DNA of 64,000 nucleotides from Pinus tabuliformis (GCA_031772625.1 CM062818.1:1283760277-1283824276); one strand, 5' to 3'; counted from the stretch's first letter, positions 1 through 12,205 are shown. Numbers and translations: made by a program. The notes: generated by a model from the sequence alone, not told the origin.

Positions 1-96
1 AACTTACCCACTGAAGATTCCACATGGGAGGATGAGAATTTTATACAGAAGCATCGGGAACTCCTCAAGCGTCAAGGACAACACTTTTTTGAATGA
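1..96 (+). CDS. C-terminal end of Ty3/gypsy polyprotein (element Z), partial
   Basis: An open frame enters from the window edge and ends at TGA 94-96, giving 31 residues. The tail has a TWEDENFIQKH core followed by RQGQHFF, the kind of chromodomain-like tail seen after the integrase of plant Ty3/gypsy polyproteins. A purine-rich tract (GAGAGGGGCA) and an LTR beginning TGTTAG follow directly, which is the expected order at the 3' end of such an element. Only this end is visible, so whether the rest of the polyprotein is intact cannot be judged. Confidence 0.72.
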   Translation, partial: NLPTEDSTWEDENFIQKHRELLKRQGQHFFE

Positions 97-104
97 GAGG
101 GGCA
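90..104 (+). promoter_or_regulatory. polypurine tract of element Z
   Basis: The purine-rich stretch around GAGAGGGGCA lies between the polyprotein stop and the TG that opens the LTR. This is where plus-strand DNA synthesis is primed in LTR retrotransposons. Confidence 0.6.
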
Positions 105-477
105 TGTTAGGTCCCTGTAATACTGATGTATTCACTTATTATTATTGTTATTATAGCCCCTTATTTTTATTGCTGTGCCCATGTTGTCCCCATATTGTTA
201 TTATTATGCCCCATAGAAGGCCACTATTGTTATTGTTGTGCCCTTAAATTATTATTGTTATGTCGGCTCTAATTATATTGTGACCCCTTAGACTCCTATA
301 TATAGAAAGGAGGTCTTGTCATTTGTATCATCCAAGAATTGTTCATTTGTGTAATGCAAAGGAGGTTTCCCTCTCGAAGAGGCTGATTTTGAAGTCATTT
401 ATCTATCTTTTCTTCTATTTTGTGAGCTAGTTGCATAACATTCATTCTATTTCAAACACAACAATAATACTCCAACA
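105..477 (+). mobile_element. 3' LTR of element Z
   Basis: The 373-bp segment starts TGTTAG and ends CCAACA, a short terminal inverted repeat of TG...CA type. It has a TATA-like TATATATAG at 297-305. It follows a polypurine tract and a polyprotein end. At base 478 the sequence switches to a different, minus-strand gypsy element in the middle of a coding frame, which fixes the outer LTR boundary. The partner 5' LTR lies outside the window, so the target duplication (expected GGGTC) cannot be checked. Confidence 0.75.
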
Positions 478-1063
478 GGGTCTTTCCAATAAAGATTCCC
501 ATTTGAAATAACAAACTTCAAAGCTTGTAGTCTTAGTGCTATGTACTTAACCTTGTCCATGTTGGTGAAAAATCAAGGAAACATAAGTAATTTATAATAT
601 TTTTATACCATTCCGAGCATAAATATTTATATGCAATCCTCTTGTCTGTCTCTTTAACTTCTTATTTCTCTACTTCTGCATTAAGCACATAATCATAAAA
701 CAACAAATTGATTCCCAAGTCTTTGAAATTTGCTTCAGATAATTTTTTTTTCTAAACCTTGTTCTTTTAATAGCTTTGTTGGTTTGACTTCCATACCATA
801 TTTTTGTATTCTAGTTATCCACCTCCCTCGTTTGCCTTCACTTTCTCCCTCAGTGAGAATCTCTTTGATTACATATGTTGGTACACATGTTATTATTCTA
901 GACTACAATACATAAGTTCTGAATGATTTTAAAGTTTTAACTAATATATATTCCCATTTCTCCAATATATCATATGCCAATTTTGCATCTCTTAATACTT
1001 TGTTGAAAAATGCCACAGGATGTTCTTTTCCATCTGCATTCTTCTGCAATACTAAAACATTCT
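478..1063 (-). pseudogene. RNase H part of Ty3/gypsy pol, element Y (degenerate)
   Basis: Read on the minus strand, about 1060 to 921 gives a typical gypsy RNase H stretch, with blocks VLVLQKNADGKEHPVAFF and then a YDILEK block. Degenerate sequence follows, and the frame resumes before 478 with ALRLQALKFVISNGNLYWKD, the connector that precedes the integrase zinc finger. Several stops and frame changes are present. The frame is cut at 478 by the Z insertion, so Y's integrase lies beyond the left edge of the window. The part upstream of RNase H is missing; see the deletion junction near 1063. Confidence 0.7.
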
Positions 1064-2085
1064 ATTCAGAAATTTTACCTTGGACTTCTGCCATTATGGA
1101 CTGATGGCCTTCTTGTCTTCCAATGCTACAATGATCCTTGGAATTTTATAAGAAATGTCATTGAATGTTGAAGCTTCCTATAGGTTATTTACCATATCCC
1201 TTTTATTTGTTGGATTTTATGGAAAATCTCTCCACAAGTGATTTTTACTACAACCCCAACATGGTGGTTTGGTTGCTTCAATAAAGCTTTTATTCCATGC
1301 TCCAAGTCCTTGTTCACTTTTCTGTCCAAAATTCCTTGGCTAGTTCATACTTTTGCTATAATTCTCTCCTTGGTTACTTTTGAAAGTATTTGGAAAATTT
1401 GGTTTCTTGAACCCCTTTTTCTTAATGCTGAACTTCTCATGCTTTTTGGCCATCCAACTTTTTGAGTTGTCACATTTCTTCTGATTTTGAGCAAAACACA
1501 ACTTTTCCTTTCTTACAGTTTCATCCATGGTTTTTGGGTTATCAAACTCAATCCTTTCCCTGTATGGAAAAGGTAAACAACTAAAAAATATTTTATATTT
1601 TGGCCTTTTCTTCCTTAAAGTATAGTACATATCTCAACAAACTCATGAACTCTTTAGCAAACTTTTCCATCATAAACTGTCTTAATATTAACTCATGAAA
1701 CTCTCTAGATTTTTCATCAAAATATCTTTTAGTTAGATATTTCTTTTTAAATTCTTTCCTAAAGAGTTTCCAAGTCATATTTTTACTTCTGATTCTTTTA
1801 ACATCCTTATTCTCTTCCCACCATAAGGCTACCTTACTAGTCAATTGATAATTTGCCAATCTTGCCTTCAAATTACTTGGATAATTGTAGACCTTGAAAT
1901 ATTTGGACATATTAAGAAGCCATGCTTATGCTCCTTCCTTAGATTCACCATCAAAATTAGGAGGCCTAATGTTTTTAAATTTTCATTGTAGCTGAGATTC
2001 AATCCTTTTCTTTTTAGATGTGTAGGTACTATTTTCATATTTTTGTTCTCCTTCCTCATCAAACTCATGAGACTTACTTTCACTT
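1063..2085 (-). pseudogene. Ty3/gypsy gag, element Y (degenerate)
   Basis: On the minus strand, 1910-1593 encodes a clear retrotransposon gag domain: KARLANYQLTSKVALWWEE, then a TWKLFRKEFKKKYL block and a REFHEL block. The preceding residues (PPNFDGESKE, AWLLNMSKYF) lie in a shifted frame at about 1990-1910. Downstream, 1630-1340 holds the basic linker. A decayed zinc knuckle (CWGCSKNHLWRDF, last Cys lost) lies near 1290-1240. The spacer before the protease (IPRIIVALEDKKA) runs to about 1075. Gag packages element RNA in the cytoplasmic particle. Frameshifts and stops make this a relic. Confidence 0.72.
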
Positions 2086-2507
2086 AAAATTATGGAATAG
2101 GTTGTATCTATTAACTCACTCCTAGTTCACTTCTTATGAGTTCCTATTATTTTCTTAGTCCCTCTATCTTCTTTTAATTTTCTTAACAAATAAACATTAA
2201 TATCCGCTTTCTCTTCTTTGGCTTTGGACAATCTTTCTTGATTTTCCTTTATGTTATGTAAATATGCCTTTAAGGTATGTACTACTTGCAAAACTTTGAT
2301 TCTTGGTTTTCTATATTACTAATTCCTCCACCCATTATTCCAATCTTGGTATTAGGTTCCTCACCGCCTCTCAGTGATCATATGTTGGTTTGTCCATTGT
2401 ATTATTTAGTCACATTTCAGATTTTCCTAACAGTCTTTTAATATTCTAATCACAACATAAACAAAATAATTGTTTTAGTTTTAGGACCCACAAAGCCCAA
2501 TACTACA

Positions 2508-2526
2508 ACCTATAACTTTGATACCA
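2508..2526 (-). promoter_or_regulatory. primer-binding site of element Y
   Basis: The minus strand reads TGGTATCAAAGTTATAG, close to the TGGTATCAGAGC complement of the plant initiator-Met tRNA 3' end. It lies upstream of gag Y and next to a probable 5' LTR. Two or more bases have drifted. Confidence 0.5.
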
Positions 2527-2529
2527 ATT

Positions 2530-3243
2530 TTAATGTACCTCATATAGAACACAACTTTTTTTAAATGAAACAAATATTTTTCAACCTCTTATAGCTGTAA
2601 TTGTTCATTCGTATCAATTTAATAAAAAATCTACTCTTATCACATCCAATACTGTAATTTGAATCTTAAATTCTTCTACCTTGTATAACTTAACTTTTAA
2701 TATCATTGGAGAATTTTAATCACTTAATTAAAATATATGCACATATATAAACACAACTGGTTCACAAATATAATTTATTATCATCATATCCCTTCTTAAT
2801 TCTTTCCCAAAAGAATTATGTATTTCATTGTTTTTCCTCGTCAAAGGGTTGTTTGCTTTATAACCATTATATTCATGATTGAACCACTTCAATGCTTATC
2901 GTTCCTAACACGTTATTTGAATCTCATTCATATATATATATATATCAAGTTCACCCCATACCACAATAAAATATGTTTTTCTCCATCACATATCATACGA
3001 CTGAACTTGCTTTGTGTCTTTGATAAGGTTCCATACAATTGAACCTATGTAATAAGTCATATAACTACACATATATCTTTACACTATTAAATGTTGTTAT
3101 TTAGGTCATATTAACCCCCGAATCGATGGTTATCAAGATCAATCCCTTCGATAAACTTCATATAAAAGGCAACCTATCCTTACTCCACGTGTTTTTCATA
3201 TGAGGGAGTTTGGAGATATGTTCCAACCCTAATACCAATGACA
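2530..3243 (-). mobile_element. probable 5' LTR of element Y
   Basis: This segment lies on the expected side of Y's primer-binding site. Its outer edge can be placed at 3243, where the minus strand begins TGTCATTGGTATTAGGG. The partner LTR is outside the window, so both boundaries are inferred. A TA-rich run (about 2930-2945) lies inside. Confidence 0.4.
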
Positions 3244-4147
3244 AATATCTGATCATACTATATCAATGGCTTACAAATGTTTATGGTTATTACATTCTCC
3301 ATTGACTATCATTTTCCCCATCATTTTCGCTAGTAAGTTACTCATTTCATTTGGTTGCTGAGAGGTTTTCATATCTCTGCAACTCATTTCATTCCATGAT
3401 TTTTAACCATGGAATGTGTAAACCATGTTGTCAAACTATTATCCGATGTGGTTTTTTAAGCCCTTGACTCTTTGGTTAAGAAAGCGAACCCTTTACGACT
3501 ATTCATATCTTAATCTTTGGTAAAAAATTTATCCTGGTTATAGTTTTCATTATTTGCAATAATTTGTTCATTTCCTTCACTATTTTTACTAATTTAATTG
3601 AAACATTTCATTATATGCGCCTATCACACACTTTGTTTATGGTATTTGGGGTTTTTGAAGGAAAGTCTTTCTAAGAAATACCATTGAGGATTGGAAGTTT
3701 GATTTGGTACATCGGGAAAGGTAAAATTAATAGCTCGTCGAGTTATACTGTCGTGCACATGTAAATACCAAATAAAACCTCCGTATTATAGTATCTCCTA
3801 TGAAAGTTTGAAGGGTTACAAACCCATTCATTATTTTCAAAATATTTTCTTCAATTTGTTAGAACGAATTGTTACATGCATATGTAAATGAATTTTTGAA
3901 TGTAATCTTTTATTCTCAATTTCTTTTAATGATGATAATTATATATTTCATGTTGGGTAGTTTTCAATGTTAAAAACCCTACCGTATGAAAACCCTACCC
4001 TATGAAAATGATTAGGGTAAACTTTGGAGGGTTTTCGAGTTAAGTCTTGTTTAGTTAGTATCTGTCAAATTTCGTTCTTACTACCATATACAAGTTTTCA
4101 ACTCTATTTATTGTATCAAAATATGAGTTGTGTTAGCATATAAGGTT

Positions 4148-4222
4148 GTATTGGGAACCCATTTTGGTAAAATAATCCTACACATTAAGAAATCGTCGAT
4201 GGTTTTAAAGGGTTCCCAGTAC
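4148..4222. repeat. inverted repeat, 13-bp arms
   Basis: GTATTGGGAACCC at 4148-4160 pairs with GGGTTCCCAGTAC at 4210-4222 with one mismatch, around a 49-base loop. No mobile element boundary or duplication is evident. Confidence 0.55.
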
Positions 4223-4602
4223 AAACCCTTACCGGTTCGTATTTGTTAGAGTTTCTCTTCTGTTCATTTGCAATTTATGTATTTAAGTTTCCAAATTTAA
4301 GGTATAAACTTTGTTTTCTTTAATAGATAAACCATACAATTTCCTACTCTACCTAGTACACAAATATATTTATTGTAATAATTCATTATTGGGTTGATGT
4401 ATTGGTTTTTCTTTTTACAAGGACATCTTTTAATTAGGTTACTATCTTTGTTTATGCCTTTACGATCTATTTCAATTGTCAGTCTTTTAATTCCTTTGCA
4501 AATAATAAATTATTTCATATTTCTTGCCCATAAAATATCAATTCTTTTTTCATTATGCTTTCATTAATAGAAAATAAACCTTTCCTCTATACTCCATTAT
4601 TT

Positions 4603-4603
<1 letters not shown>

Positions 4604-4653
<50 letters not shown>
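4604..4653. repeat. (TC)n-(TA)n microsatellite
   Basis: A run of CT/TC dinucleotides, with a TTTC interruption, passes directly into about nine TA units. Confidence 0.9.
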
Positions 4654-4655
<2 letters not shown>

Positions 4656-6734
4656 ACATTATTTTTTATTTTCCTTTGGTTTTTAATTTAGATTCCCTAT
4701 ATTGCTATTTATAATTTCCTTGCTCCTTATGTGATGACTCGAAGTCTTTATAGGATCTAGTTCTCTATAGATAATTATGTAACATCTTTCCTCTTTAAAA
4801 AACACATTTGCCTGCTATATTCTAATTTCATTTTCTATTTCCCTCACCTATATTATTGACACTCCAAGAAGAAAAGTCTCATTTTACTTTGATGTTTCCA
4901 CATTCTTAGATTACTACTTTAACTTTACTTAACATTTGACTACGCTTTCCCCAGGTCAAAGATTCCCAACCCTTGATTTTTAGTTCCTTTTGGGTGTGAC
5001 TATTGTGCTCGAAATCAAGTCTCCAGATTGTTTGGCTCTCAAATGTTTAGTGATTAAGATTGTTATTATGTTTCTCTTGGGTCAAATTTTGTTCCTAAAA
5101 TTGGAAGTAATTAAAAGGCTTCAAGCCTTTACTGTAATAAGATTTTCTATGGAAAATAATATTCCCATTTGTGTTGCTTATCATCAATTAATTTTCTATT
5201 TATTTATTCATTATCTTCCTAAGGGTTATTTGCAACCCTCGACATACTATTTTGTGCAGACTATGAGTCTTTGACTCTATAATTTTCTGAAGTAATTTAA
5301 ATGTTTATAAATGCAATATATTCTTTAATTATACTCTATATATCTTCATTTTGAAGAATCCTTTGAGTATTAAATTTTCAATTTGGTTGTGAATCTATTA
5401 CTATTTACTTCTAGTGCTTTATGTTGTGAGAGGAATAATGTCTTTCTGTTTATTATTCATTTCAGGCTAGTATCGTCTAAAAAGAAACAATTCTACGAAT
5501 TGTACAATCTTCTGGTTGTTATATTTTCTATCTATTTAATTTATACATAAGTATATATAAATAACATGTGTGCATATATAGTTTCATTGCATCTTTCCAA
5601 TGTATATATATCTGCATTCAAATTCTAGTGTTTCAATATATATAATTATAATTTATATTCTACATCTTAAATATAATATGTTCTAACTTAGAACCTTAAA
5701 CCTATTTGTATATACTTATACATGAATGAAATTTCAAGTACAAGTATACTCAAATATTCTGATTATCAATATAAACATGCTCTATACATTTAACCCATAG
5801 TTTAACATAAAACTTATATATATAGCCATAGTTACATTTGGTTACTTCCTCATCTACCTATAATTGATTTTTATTTGATTTACTATGAATATAAAATTAT
5901 TAGAGTTAATATTTGCTTTTATAGCTACTGTAAAATTTTCAAATGCTCATAAATTAGTTCAATTTGAATATTTAGAGCTAAAAGAACATAAAGTAAAACA
6001 ATTTCTTCCAACTATAATTAATTTGTACACAAACAAAGGTTCAGGATACTGACTTGAATAATATGTCTGGAAAATTAGTAATGGAGTACCTAGCTCCTCC
6101 CAACCTTGATGCTACATCTAGCTAGTTTCCCCTTGAGCATAATGAGTTTGAAAATTATCTTTGCTTATCCTCTTCACTTGCTATTCTCATAACTTCTCTT
6201 CTAGACAACCTAAGTCTTTCCAACAAGAATACAAAAAATATTATTCTTTTTCCATTACCCATCTACCACTCTTTTGGTGGTTGGTAACTACCTCCACCTC
6301 ACCAATAGGTGGCAGGTAATTACTAGCTCATTAATGAGCTTCTATTTCCCACTCCCAAAGACAACATCTTGTCTTTTAGGGAAACAATTAATTGGCCAAT
6401 TCCATAATTTATCAATAAATATAATCATTCAGATTAGATGCCTAAGGCTTATTGATGGGTAATTAATATTCAAAAATAATTTTGAAACCTCATCTCTTTC
6501 AACCACATGTACTCCAAAATTAATTTTCCAAATATCTTTATTTATGAAAAACGAAACATCATAATTATAGATTTATAACTAGTCATTATCAATAATAAAT
6601 TACTTGTGATTAAATTCTTCAAATTCATTTCAGACTTAAAACATTCAAAAATTAAAACACATATGTACAAAATTTACATTAAACTCTCAAGTAAGGGGAT
6701 ATCACAACATGCAAGTGTTTGGCAGCTGTGCACA

Positions 6735-8159
6735 ATTGTGATTTTAAAATCAAAGAAAGGATCGAGGATATGCAACAACATGATGAACACTTTTAGCATG
6801 TAAAGAAGTCCTTACAACAAGAACTAAAGGGAACACCCAATAAGGTATACAAGATAACTGAAGATGATATGTTTTTGTTTAAGGATAGATGGTATGCACC
6901 TTGTGTAGGTGACTTGAAGAAGCTCATAATGGATTAGTTCCATAAAATACCATATTATGGTCATCCTAATTATCAAAAGATGATAACAACCATGAAGAAA
7001 TATATCACTATCTAGGCATGAAGATGGAAGTTGTTGAATACATTTCTAGGTGATTGGAATTTCAACAAGTTAAAATGGAATGTAGGCACCTAGTGGGATT
7101 ATTATAGTTGATCACAATCCTTGGATGTAAGTGTGAATACATATCTATGGAATTCATCACAAGATTGTCAAAAAGATCTAGGCAACATGATGCTATAATG
7201 GTGGTAGTGGACAAAGTGAGCATGGCAACTTACTTTATAATTGTCAAGTCTACCCACAAGGAAATTTTCATAGCCAAGGCCTTCATGAAGGAGATATTTT
7301 GATTGCATGGCATACCCATGAATATAATTTCTAATTGGGATGCTAAGTTCGCTTCAAATGGAAGACATTGTTTGTTGGTCTTAGAACCCAAATAGCCTTT
7401 AGTACAACATATCATCCTTAGAATGGTGGACAAATTGAAGAGTGAATAAAGTTTTCTAAGACATGCTATGATGATTGTCATGTGTCATCCAAAGAAGTGG
7501 GAAGAGTTCCTACCCTTAGTTGAATTTCCATACAAAAATGGGTACCAAGAGTCATTGAGGATGAGTTATTTCAAGGTTTTGTATGGTAGAAAATGTAAAA
7601 TCCCCATTAATTGGGATGATATAGTAAACATAGTGGTTCTTCAACCTAACATGCTGAAAGAAATGGAGCAAGAATTTATTAATATCAAGTAGAAGTTAAA
7701 GGCATCCCATGATAGGAAAAATATTTATGCAAATCAATAGGTAACATACATAGAATTCCAAGTGGGAGATCATGTATATATTTGCATCAAAATTATGAGG
7801 AATTAACTAAATGTGGGATCTTGTGCTAAGTTATAACCCATATTTTGTGGACCTTTTCATATTTTAGAAGAGTGGGATTGGTGGCTTATATACTAGCCTT
7901 ACCACCCATTATGAAGGAACATGATGTATTTCACACATCCTTTCATAAAAAACATGTACGTGACACTAATAAAGTGATTGATTGGTCTGTGATACAGGTG
8001 GAACCTAAGGGAAAATTCCAACAAGATTCACTATGCATCTTGGACTGAAGGCAAACCATGCTCTTGAATCGAGTAATAGAGTAGGTCAAGGTGCAATGGG
8101 AACACTTTGGACTAGTTGAAGTAACTTGGGAATATGATGACAAGATGAGGGAATTGTAA
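6735..8159 (+). pseudogene. Ty3/gypsy integrase and chromodomain-like end, element E (degenerate)
   Basis: Across several + frames the sequence carries the integrase N-terminal region (FHKIPYYGHPNYQKM, about 6935-6990). The core follows, with MEFITRLSKRSRQHDAIMVVVDK at 7147-7212, only in pieces. Then come a PKKWEEFLPLVEFPYKNGYQ block (7488-7550), YGRKC (7582-7596) and EFQVGDHVY (about 7750). The C-terminal VGLVAYILALPP and VIDWSVIQVEP blocks lead to a weak chromodomain (VKVQWEHFG) and a stop near 8157. Many stops and frameshifts are present. RT and RNase H are absent upstream. Element A inserted 13 bases past the stop, and E's own 3' end resumes at 35304. Confidence 0.75.
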
Positions 8160-8167
8160 TGTAAATG

Positions 8168-8172
8168 GACAT
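8168..8172. repeat. target-site duplication GACAT, left copy (element A)
   Basis: GACAT here matches GACAT at 35299-35303, flanking the two LTRs of element A exactly. This shows A entered element E in one event. Confidence 0.85.
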
Positions 8173-10190
8173 TGTAACACCCTCCTCCCACATCCACCCA
8201 ATTAACCATGTCAACTGGGGTAAACTTGAGACCGGAGGCTACTATAATCAGATTCGACCTCCTATGTGACCTTAAGGAAGTGGAATTGACGGAACATCAC
8301 ACACAGTCATCCAACATCATCAACAGAACCCTTGGGAGATAAGTCAGCCACTCAGATAGCTTGTCCCTAGTTCCCACTGCTGTTCTAGATCTCTTAGGCA
8401 ACATTTTCTCTCATGCTATGGGAAAGGGAGTGACTAGAAACCCAAAGTCGCTCTCACAAGCTTGCCTTCTAGCGACCAGATACGAAATTTGCTATTTTTG
8501 TGCAGGCGACCTGGAGATTTAAGCCACTTTTTGAGGCCCTGAGCCTAAGCTACTGCCCAGATTGGAGTGATAGCTTAGAATCAGTAAAAAATTAGGGAAA
8601 CAATGATGCAAAATAAATAAACTTAACAAGACCATAACCATACCCCTAATAGCCATGATAGGCATTTCGTCAAACACATCATCAACATGTAACCTATAGC
8701 TGTAAATATAAAAAATAAGTGTATATATCTCATACTTATCTTAGAATAGCTATTAACCATTGTTCCCTCATGTCATTTTCTGCATTATTATCTATTAGGT
8801 CATAAACACATTATCCATTCATATACAAGTAAAACATGTTGAGAGCCATACATAGCTACTATCATAAAATGTACATATAACCATCATAATAGGAATGGAA
8901 ATATCATAAACATATTAGCCATCAAGATCCACATATACATCAATACATTTACACATGAAAATCAAGGGAATGAATTTCTCATTAATGAATGCAATGAACT
9001 AGCCAGATATGGGACTACAACATTCCCCCCAACCATATATTGGTTGAGACAAGTCTCTCTTTAGCCAATCACCCTTGTGTCATGTTCCAAGCATGAATGT
9101 GGGACTCATAGAACACGAAAAAAAACCAATCAACATTGATGCCACTGGAGTTCTCCGCCTACACCATGAGGAATTTGAGTGCTCCCTAATCTCTCAGGTT
9201 TTACCATGCATCCATAGTTTGACCCTTGGATCAATAAGTCCTACACTGAGACATACTCTCCAAGATTTATCGTGCATCCCATCCCAAGACCACTAGGCCC
9301 AACGAAGAGAAAATCCACCACTTGGCTTTATTGTATATCCTGTCATTCACCGACAAGGATTCCTAGGCCCACCAAGGCACACAATATGGCTTTACCATAA
9401 CCCACAGTCCAGTTCAAGGGTTACTAGGCTAGTGGCTTCGTGATCCTTAGTCCGGTTTAGAGACCACTCAGACCATGTGTTTGTCAATTTAGAGATCTAC
9501 CCCCACAACTTCGAATCCAATCCGGCCATTCCACATAAACCGAATGAGAGAACTCATCTCATCAAATATATCAGGAAATGGCAAGCCTAGGCTAAAAATA
9601 CTGTCATACCTGGAAAAACCCATGCCATGGTAGAATAGAACCACATGAAATCCCATGCATGCCAAATCTAGTAAGGAAAATACACCTACAAATTGATACC
9701 TACAATGAAGCCTACTGTAGCTGCTTGATCATGCCTTTCCCTACTTGATATTTTATTTCTCTTTCCTTATTTTCCATTCTTGATCTAATGCCAAAGTTCT
9801 CCAAGAAACTCTAAGTGTCCTAGAGTATGAGAGAGAGAGAGATTAGAATGAGAGAGCTCCAAAGCTAAACTGACAAAAGGTTACCAATTGATCCTCAAAA
9901 GCCTTTTTACAGACGAGGCCTCTATTTTCTTCATTTTCCTCCTCACATGCAACCAATGACCTTTCATATCCCTTTTCTCCTAATTTCCATTATTTTCATA
10001 AATAATTGTGCCAAAAATGCCATTTTTCAAAGCCTTATCCATTTCCTTTTCCAATTTCCTTAGCCATAAACAACCAAATGAACACCCCCTAGGATGTCTT
10101 GCTCAATATTTAGATTGGAATAAGTGTCCCATCGATCGTGGTTATTGTTTTTAACTTTTATTACATGGAATTTTTACCAAGGCTATTACA
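8173..10190 (-). mobile_element. 3' LTR of element A
   Basis: On the minus strand it starts TGTAATAGCC and ends GGGTGTTACA. It aligns along its length with 33304-35298, with scattered substitutions and a few indels. It includes a GA microsatellite near 9830. Open frames inside it, such as 9075-9296, have no recognisable content. Confidence 0.88.
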
Positions 10191-10207
10191 GAACCCTCCC
10201 CTTGGGG
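10191..10207 (-). promoter_or_regulatory. polypurine tract of element A
   Basis: The minus strand reads AAGGGGAGGGTTC immediately before the LTR start TGTAATAGCC. Confidence 0.7.
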
Positions 10208-10620
10208 GACACTGTCCTTGGTGTTCAATCACACATATACCTAAGCAACATTCTAACATCATGACAACATGATAACATAGTGCATAGTGGAGCTTTATAA
10301 CACAACTCATTATGTTACTTACAATGATCATCCTGCTGAGAACAAACCCACATGACATCATAACATCATGATAACATAACCAAATGATAGCATAGTAACA
10401 GGAAAACATAATCATAATGACATAACACCCATAACTCATAGTGGAGCTTTATAACATAGCTCATGGTGGTATTTACATCCATATACATGTGTAAATATAT
10501 CAACATTACCAAAAAAAAATATATAAAACATATACCAAAGCATACACCAAATCATATATCAAAACATATACTAAACACTATATTTAACCATACATCAAAA
10601 CATCATATAGCATATACCAA
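10208..10620 (-). other. 3' untranslated spacer of element A
   Basis: This AT-rich stretch between pol and the polypurine tract has many short CATAACA/ATCATGAC motifs and decayed versions of the 22-bp repeat found at 10621-10729. I see no protein-coding signal. Confidence 0.6.
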
Positions 10621-10729
10621 ACCATCATAAAGCATATATCAACCACCATAAAGCATATACCAGACCACCATAAATAATATACCAAACCACCATAAATAAT
10701 GTACCATACCACCATAAAGCATATACCAA
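10621..10729. repeat. 22-bp tandem repeats after pol of element A
   Basis: Five adjacent units of 21-22 bp follow the pattern ACCACCATAAAGCATATACC. Less regular units continue to about 10550. The array begins right where the pol reading frame of A fades out. Confidence 0.8.
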
Positions 10730-10769
10730 ACCAAAATATCGAAATTGCTTTGCCTCAACCAGCAAAAAA

Positions 10770-12205
10770 GGAAGGATACATAGCTCACATCTGATTCAAT
10801 ATCCCCATGTAGCTTCATCGGGCCCAAAGTGCTTCCATTACACTTTAACTTGCTTGATTGCTCGGTTTCAGAGCATGCACACCTTTTTTCTGCAATATAC
10901 ACTGAGGATTCAGATGGAATTCTCTATCTGCTTCCACCTGCAATACAAACCAGTCAATCACATGATCAACATCCTTAACATACTTCTTAAGAAAATACAC
11001 ATGGAAAACATCATGGAATTTCACTGTCAGAGGCAGTGCAAGTCGATAGGCTACTAGCCTAATCCTCTCAATGATATTGAAGGGTCCACAAAACCGTGGT
11101 GCCACCTTAACACATGATCCAGTCCGCAAGGGAGCTCTTCTTCGGTTTGATATGCAAGTACAATTCTTCCTCAACCTGGAACTCCTTGAACAACTTGTTC
11201 CTATATGCATAACTCTTTTGCCTATCTTGTGTTGCATTTATATTCTTCTTGATCACCTACATTTTCTATTCCATGTCTACCAACATATTTGGTCCAATCA
11301 ATACCCTACTAACCGAATCACTCCAGCTGATGGGAGTGTTACAACTCCACCCATCCAATGCCTTAAAAGGACTCATCCTCAATGACTCTGATAGATGTTG
11401 TTGTATGCGAACTCTACAAAAGGGAGATACTCTTCCCACTTCCATTGTTGATGCATAACATACATCCTCAACATGTCCTCCAATATCCCGTTGACCCTGT
11501 TTGTCTATCCATCTGTCTGTGGATGATAGTTTGTGCTGAAGGGAAACTCTGTGCCCAAACATGTAAATAACTCCTTCCAAAACTTGGAAGTGAACTTTGT
11601 ATCCCTATCTGACACAATATTCTTCGGAACACCATGCATTTTAACCACATCTCCAATGAATACCTACGCTACATCACTAGATAAGAACATAAACTTCACT
11701 AGAATGAAGTGTGCAACATTTTTAAATATGTCCACAATAAGCATGATGTAACCATGTTGTTTCACTATCCTTGACAACCCTGTGATGAAATCCATGGAAA
11801 TAACCTCCCATTTCCATTCGGTAATCGTAATCGGCTGTAGAATTCCACCCAGATGTTTACACTCTGATTTCACTTGTTGATAGTCAAAACACCTTGCCAT
11901 AAACTCTGATACATCCCTCTTCAAATTTGTCCAATAGTATAATCATTTCACCATTGTCAGTGTCTTTTGTTAACTTGGGTAACTTGAATAAGGTTTCACA
12001 TGAAACTCCCTCAAGATCACCTTCTTAAGCTCACTTCTATCTGGCATATATATCCTATCTCGGAACCTGACCAATCCATCTGCTGTGAGATAATAATCCA
12101 TACCCTGTGCACTTGCACCTGTACCTGTAACTGTACCTGTGCCTGTACTGCTACATGTATCTGAGCCTGTACAATCACTTGTACCTACACCAACATCTTG
12201 CTGCA
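10770..12205 (-). pseudogene. integrase and chromodomain-like end of element A pol
   Basis: On the minus strand, 12115-11960 carries YLTADGLVRFRDRIYMPD, the lead-in to the integrase zinc finger. The core follows at 11924-11664 (VISMDFITGLS with the first catalytic Asp) and continues to 11468. The usual catalytic Glu position after HPQTDG reads stop-T-N, so the Glu codon is lost. Next come SLRMSPFKALDG at 11400-11360, then PRFCGPFNIIERIRLVAYRL and VIDWFVLQVEAD at 11110-10925. A chromodomain-like WKHFGPDEATW, split by frameshifts, lies near 10800. Family function is insertion of element cDNA into the host chromosome. This copy cannot make the protein. Confidence 0.8.
12110..12205 (-). repeat. 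CTGTAC-rich simple repeat coding a Thr/Gly/Ser linker in pol A
   Basis: Imperfect CTGTAC/CTGTGC units in this stretch translate on the minus strand as SSTGTGTVTGTGASAQG. They lie between the RNase H and integrase parts. The frame stays open through the repeat. Confidence 0.65.

Larger units (their letters stand above)
3244..6690. other. AT-rich stretch with no recognisable gene
   Basis: I see no domain-bearing frame here. Short open frames such as 4990-5274 have the low-complexity composition of chance ORFs. Visible structure is minor: a 13-bp inverted repeat (4148-4160 with 4210-4222), a TC/TA microsatellite (4604-4653), and a 16-bp palindrome AGCTCATTAATGAGCT at 6325-6340. It may be decayed retrotransposon or old intergenic DNA. 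Confidence 0.6.

Noticed and set aside
4990-5274. 94-residue frame in the AT-rich left region
   Set aside because: No domain, no neighbouring gene structure, composition as expected by chance in AT-rich DNA.
9075-9296. 73-residue frame in the left LTR of A
   Set aside because: The matching part of the right LTR (about 34180-34400) does not keep the frame.
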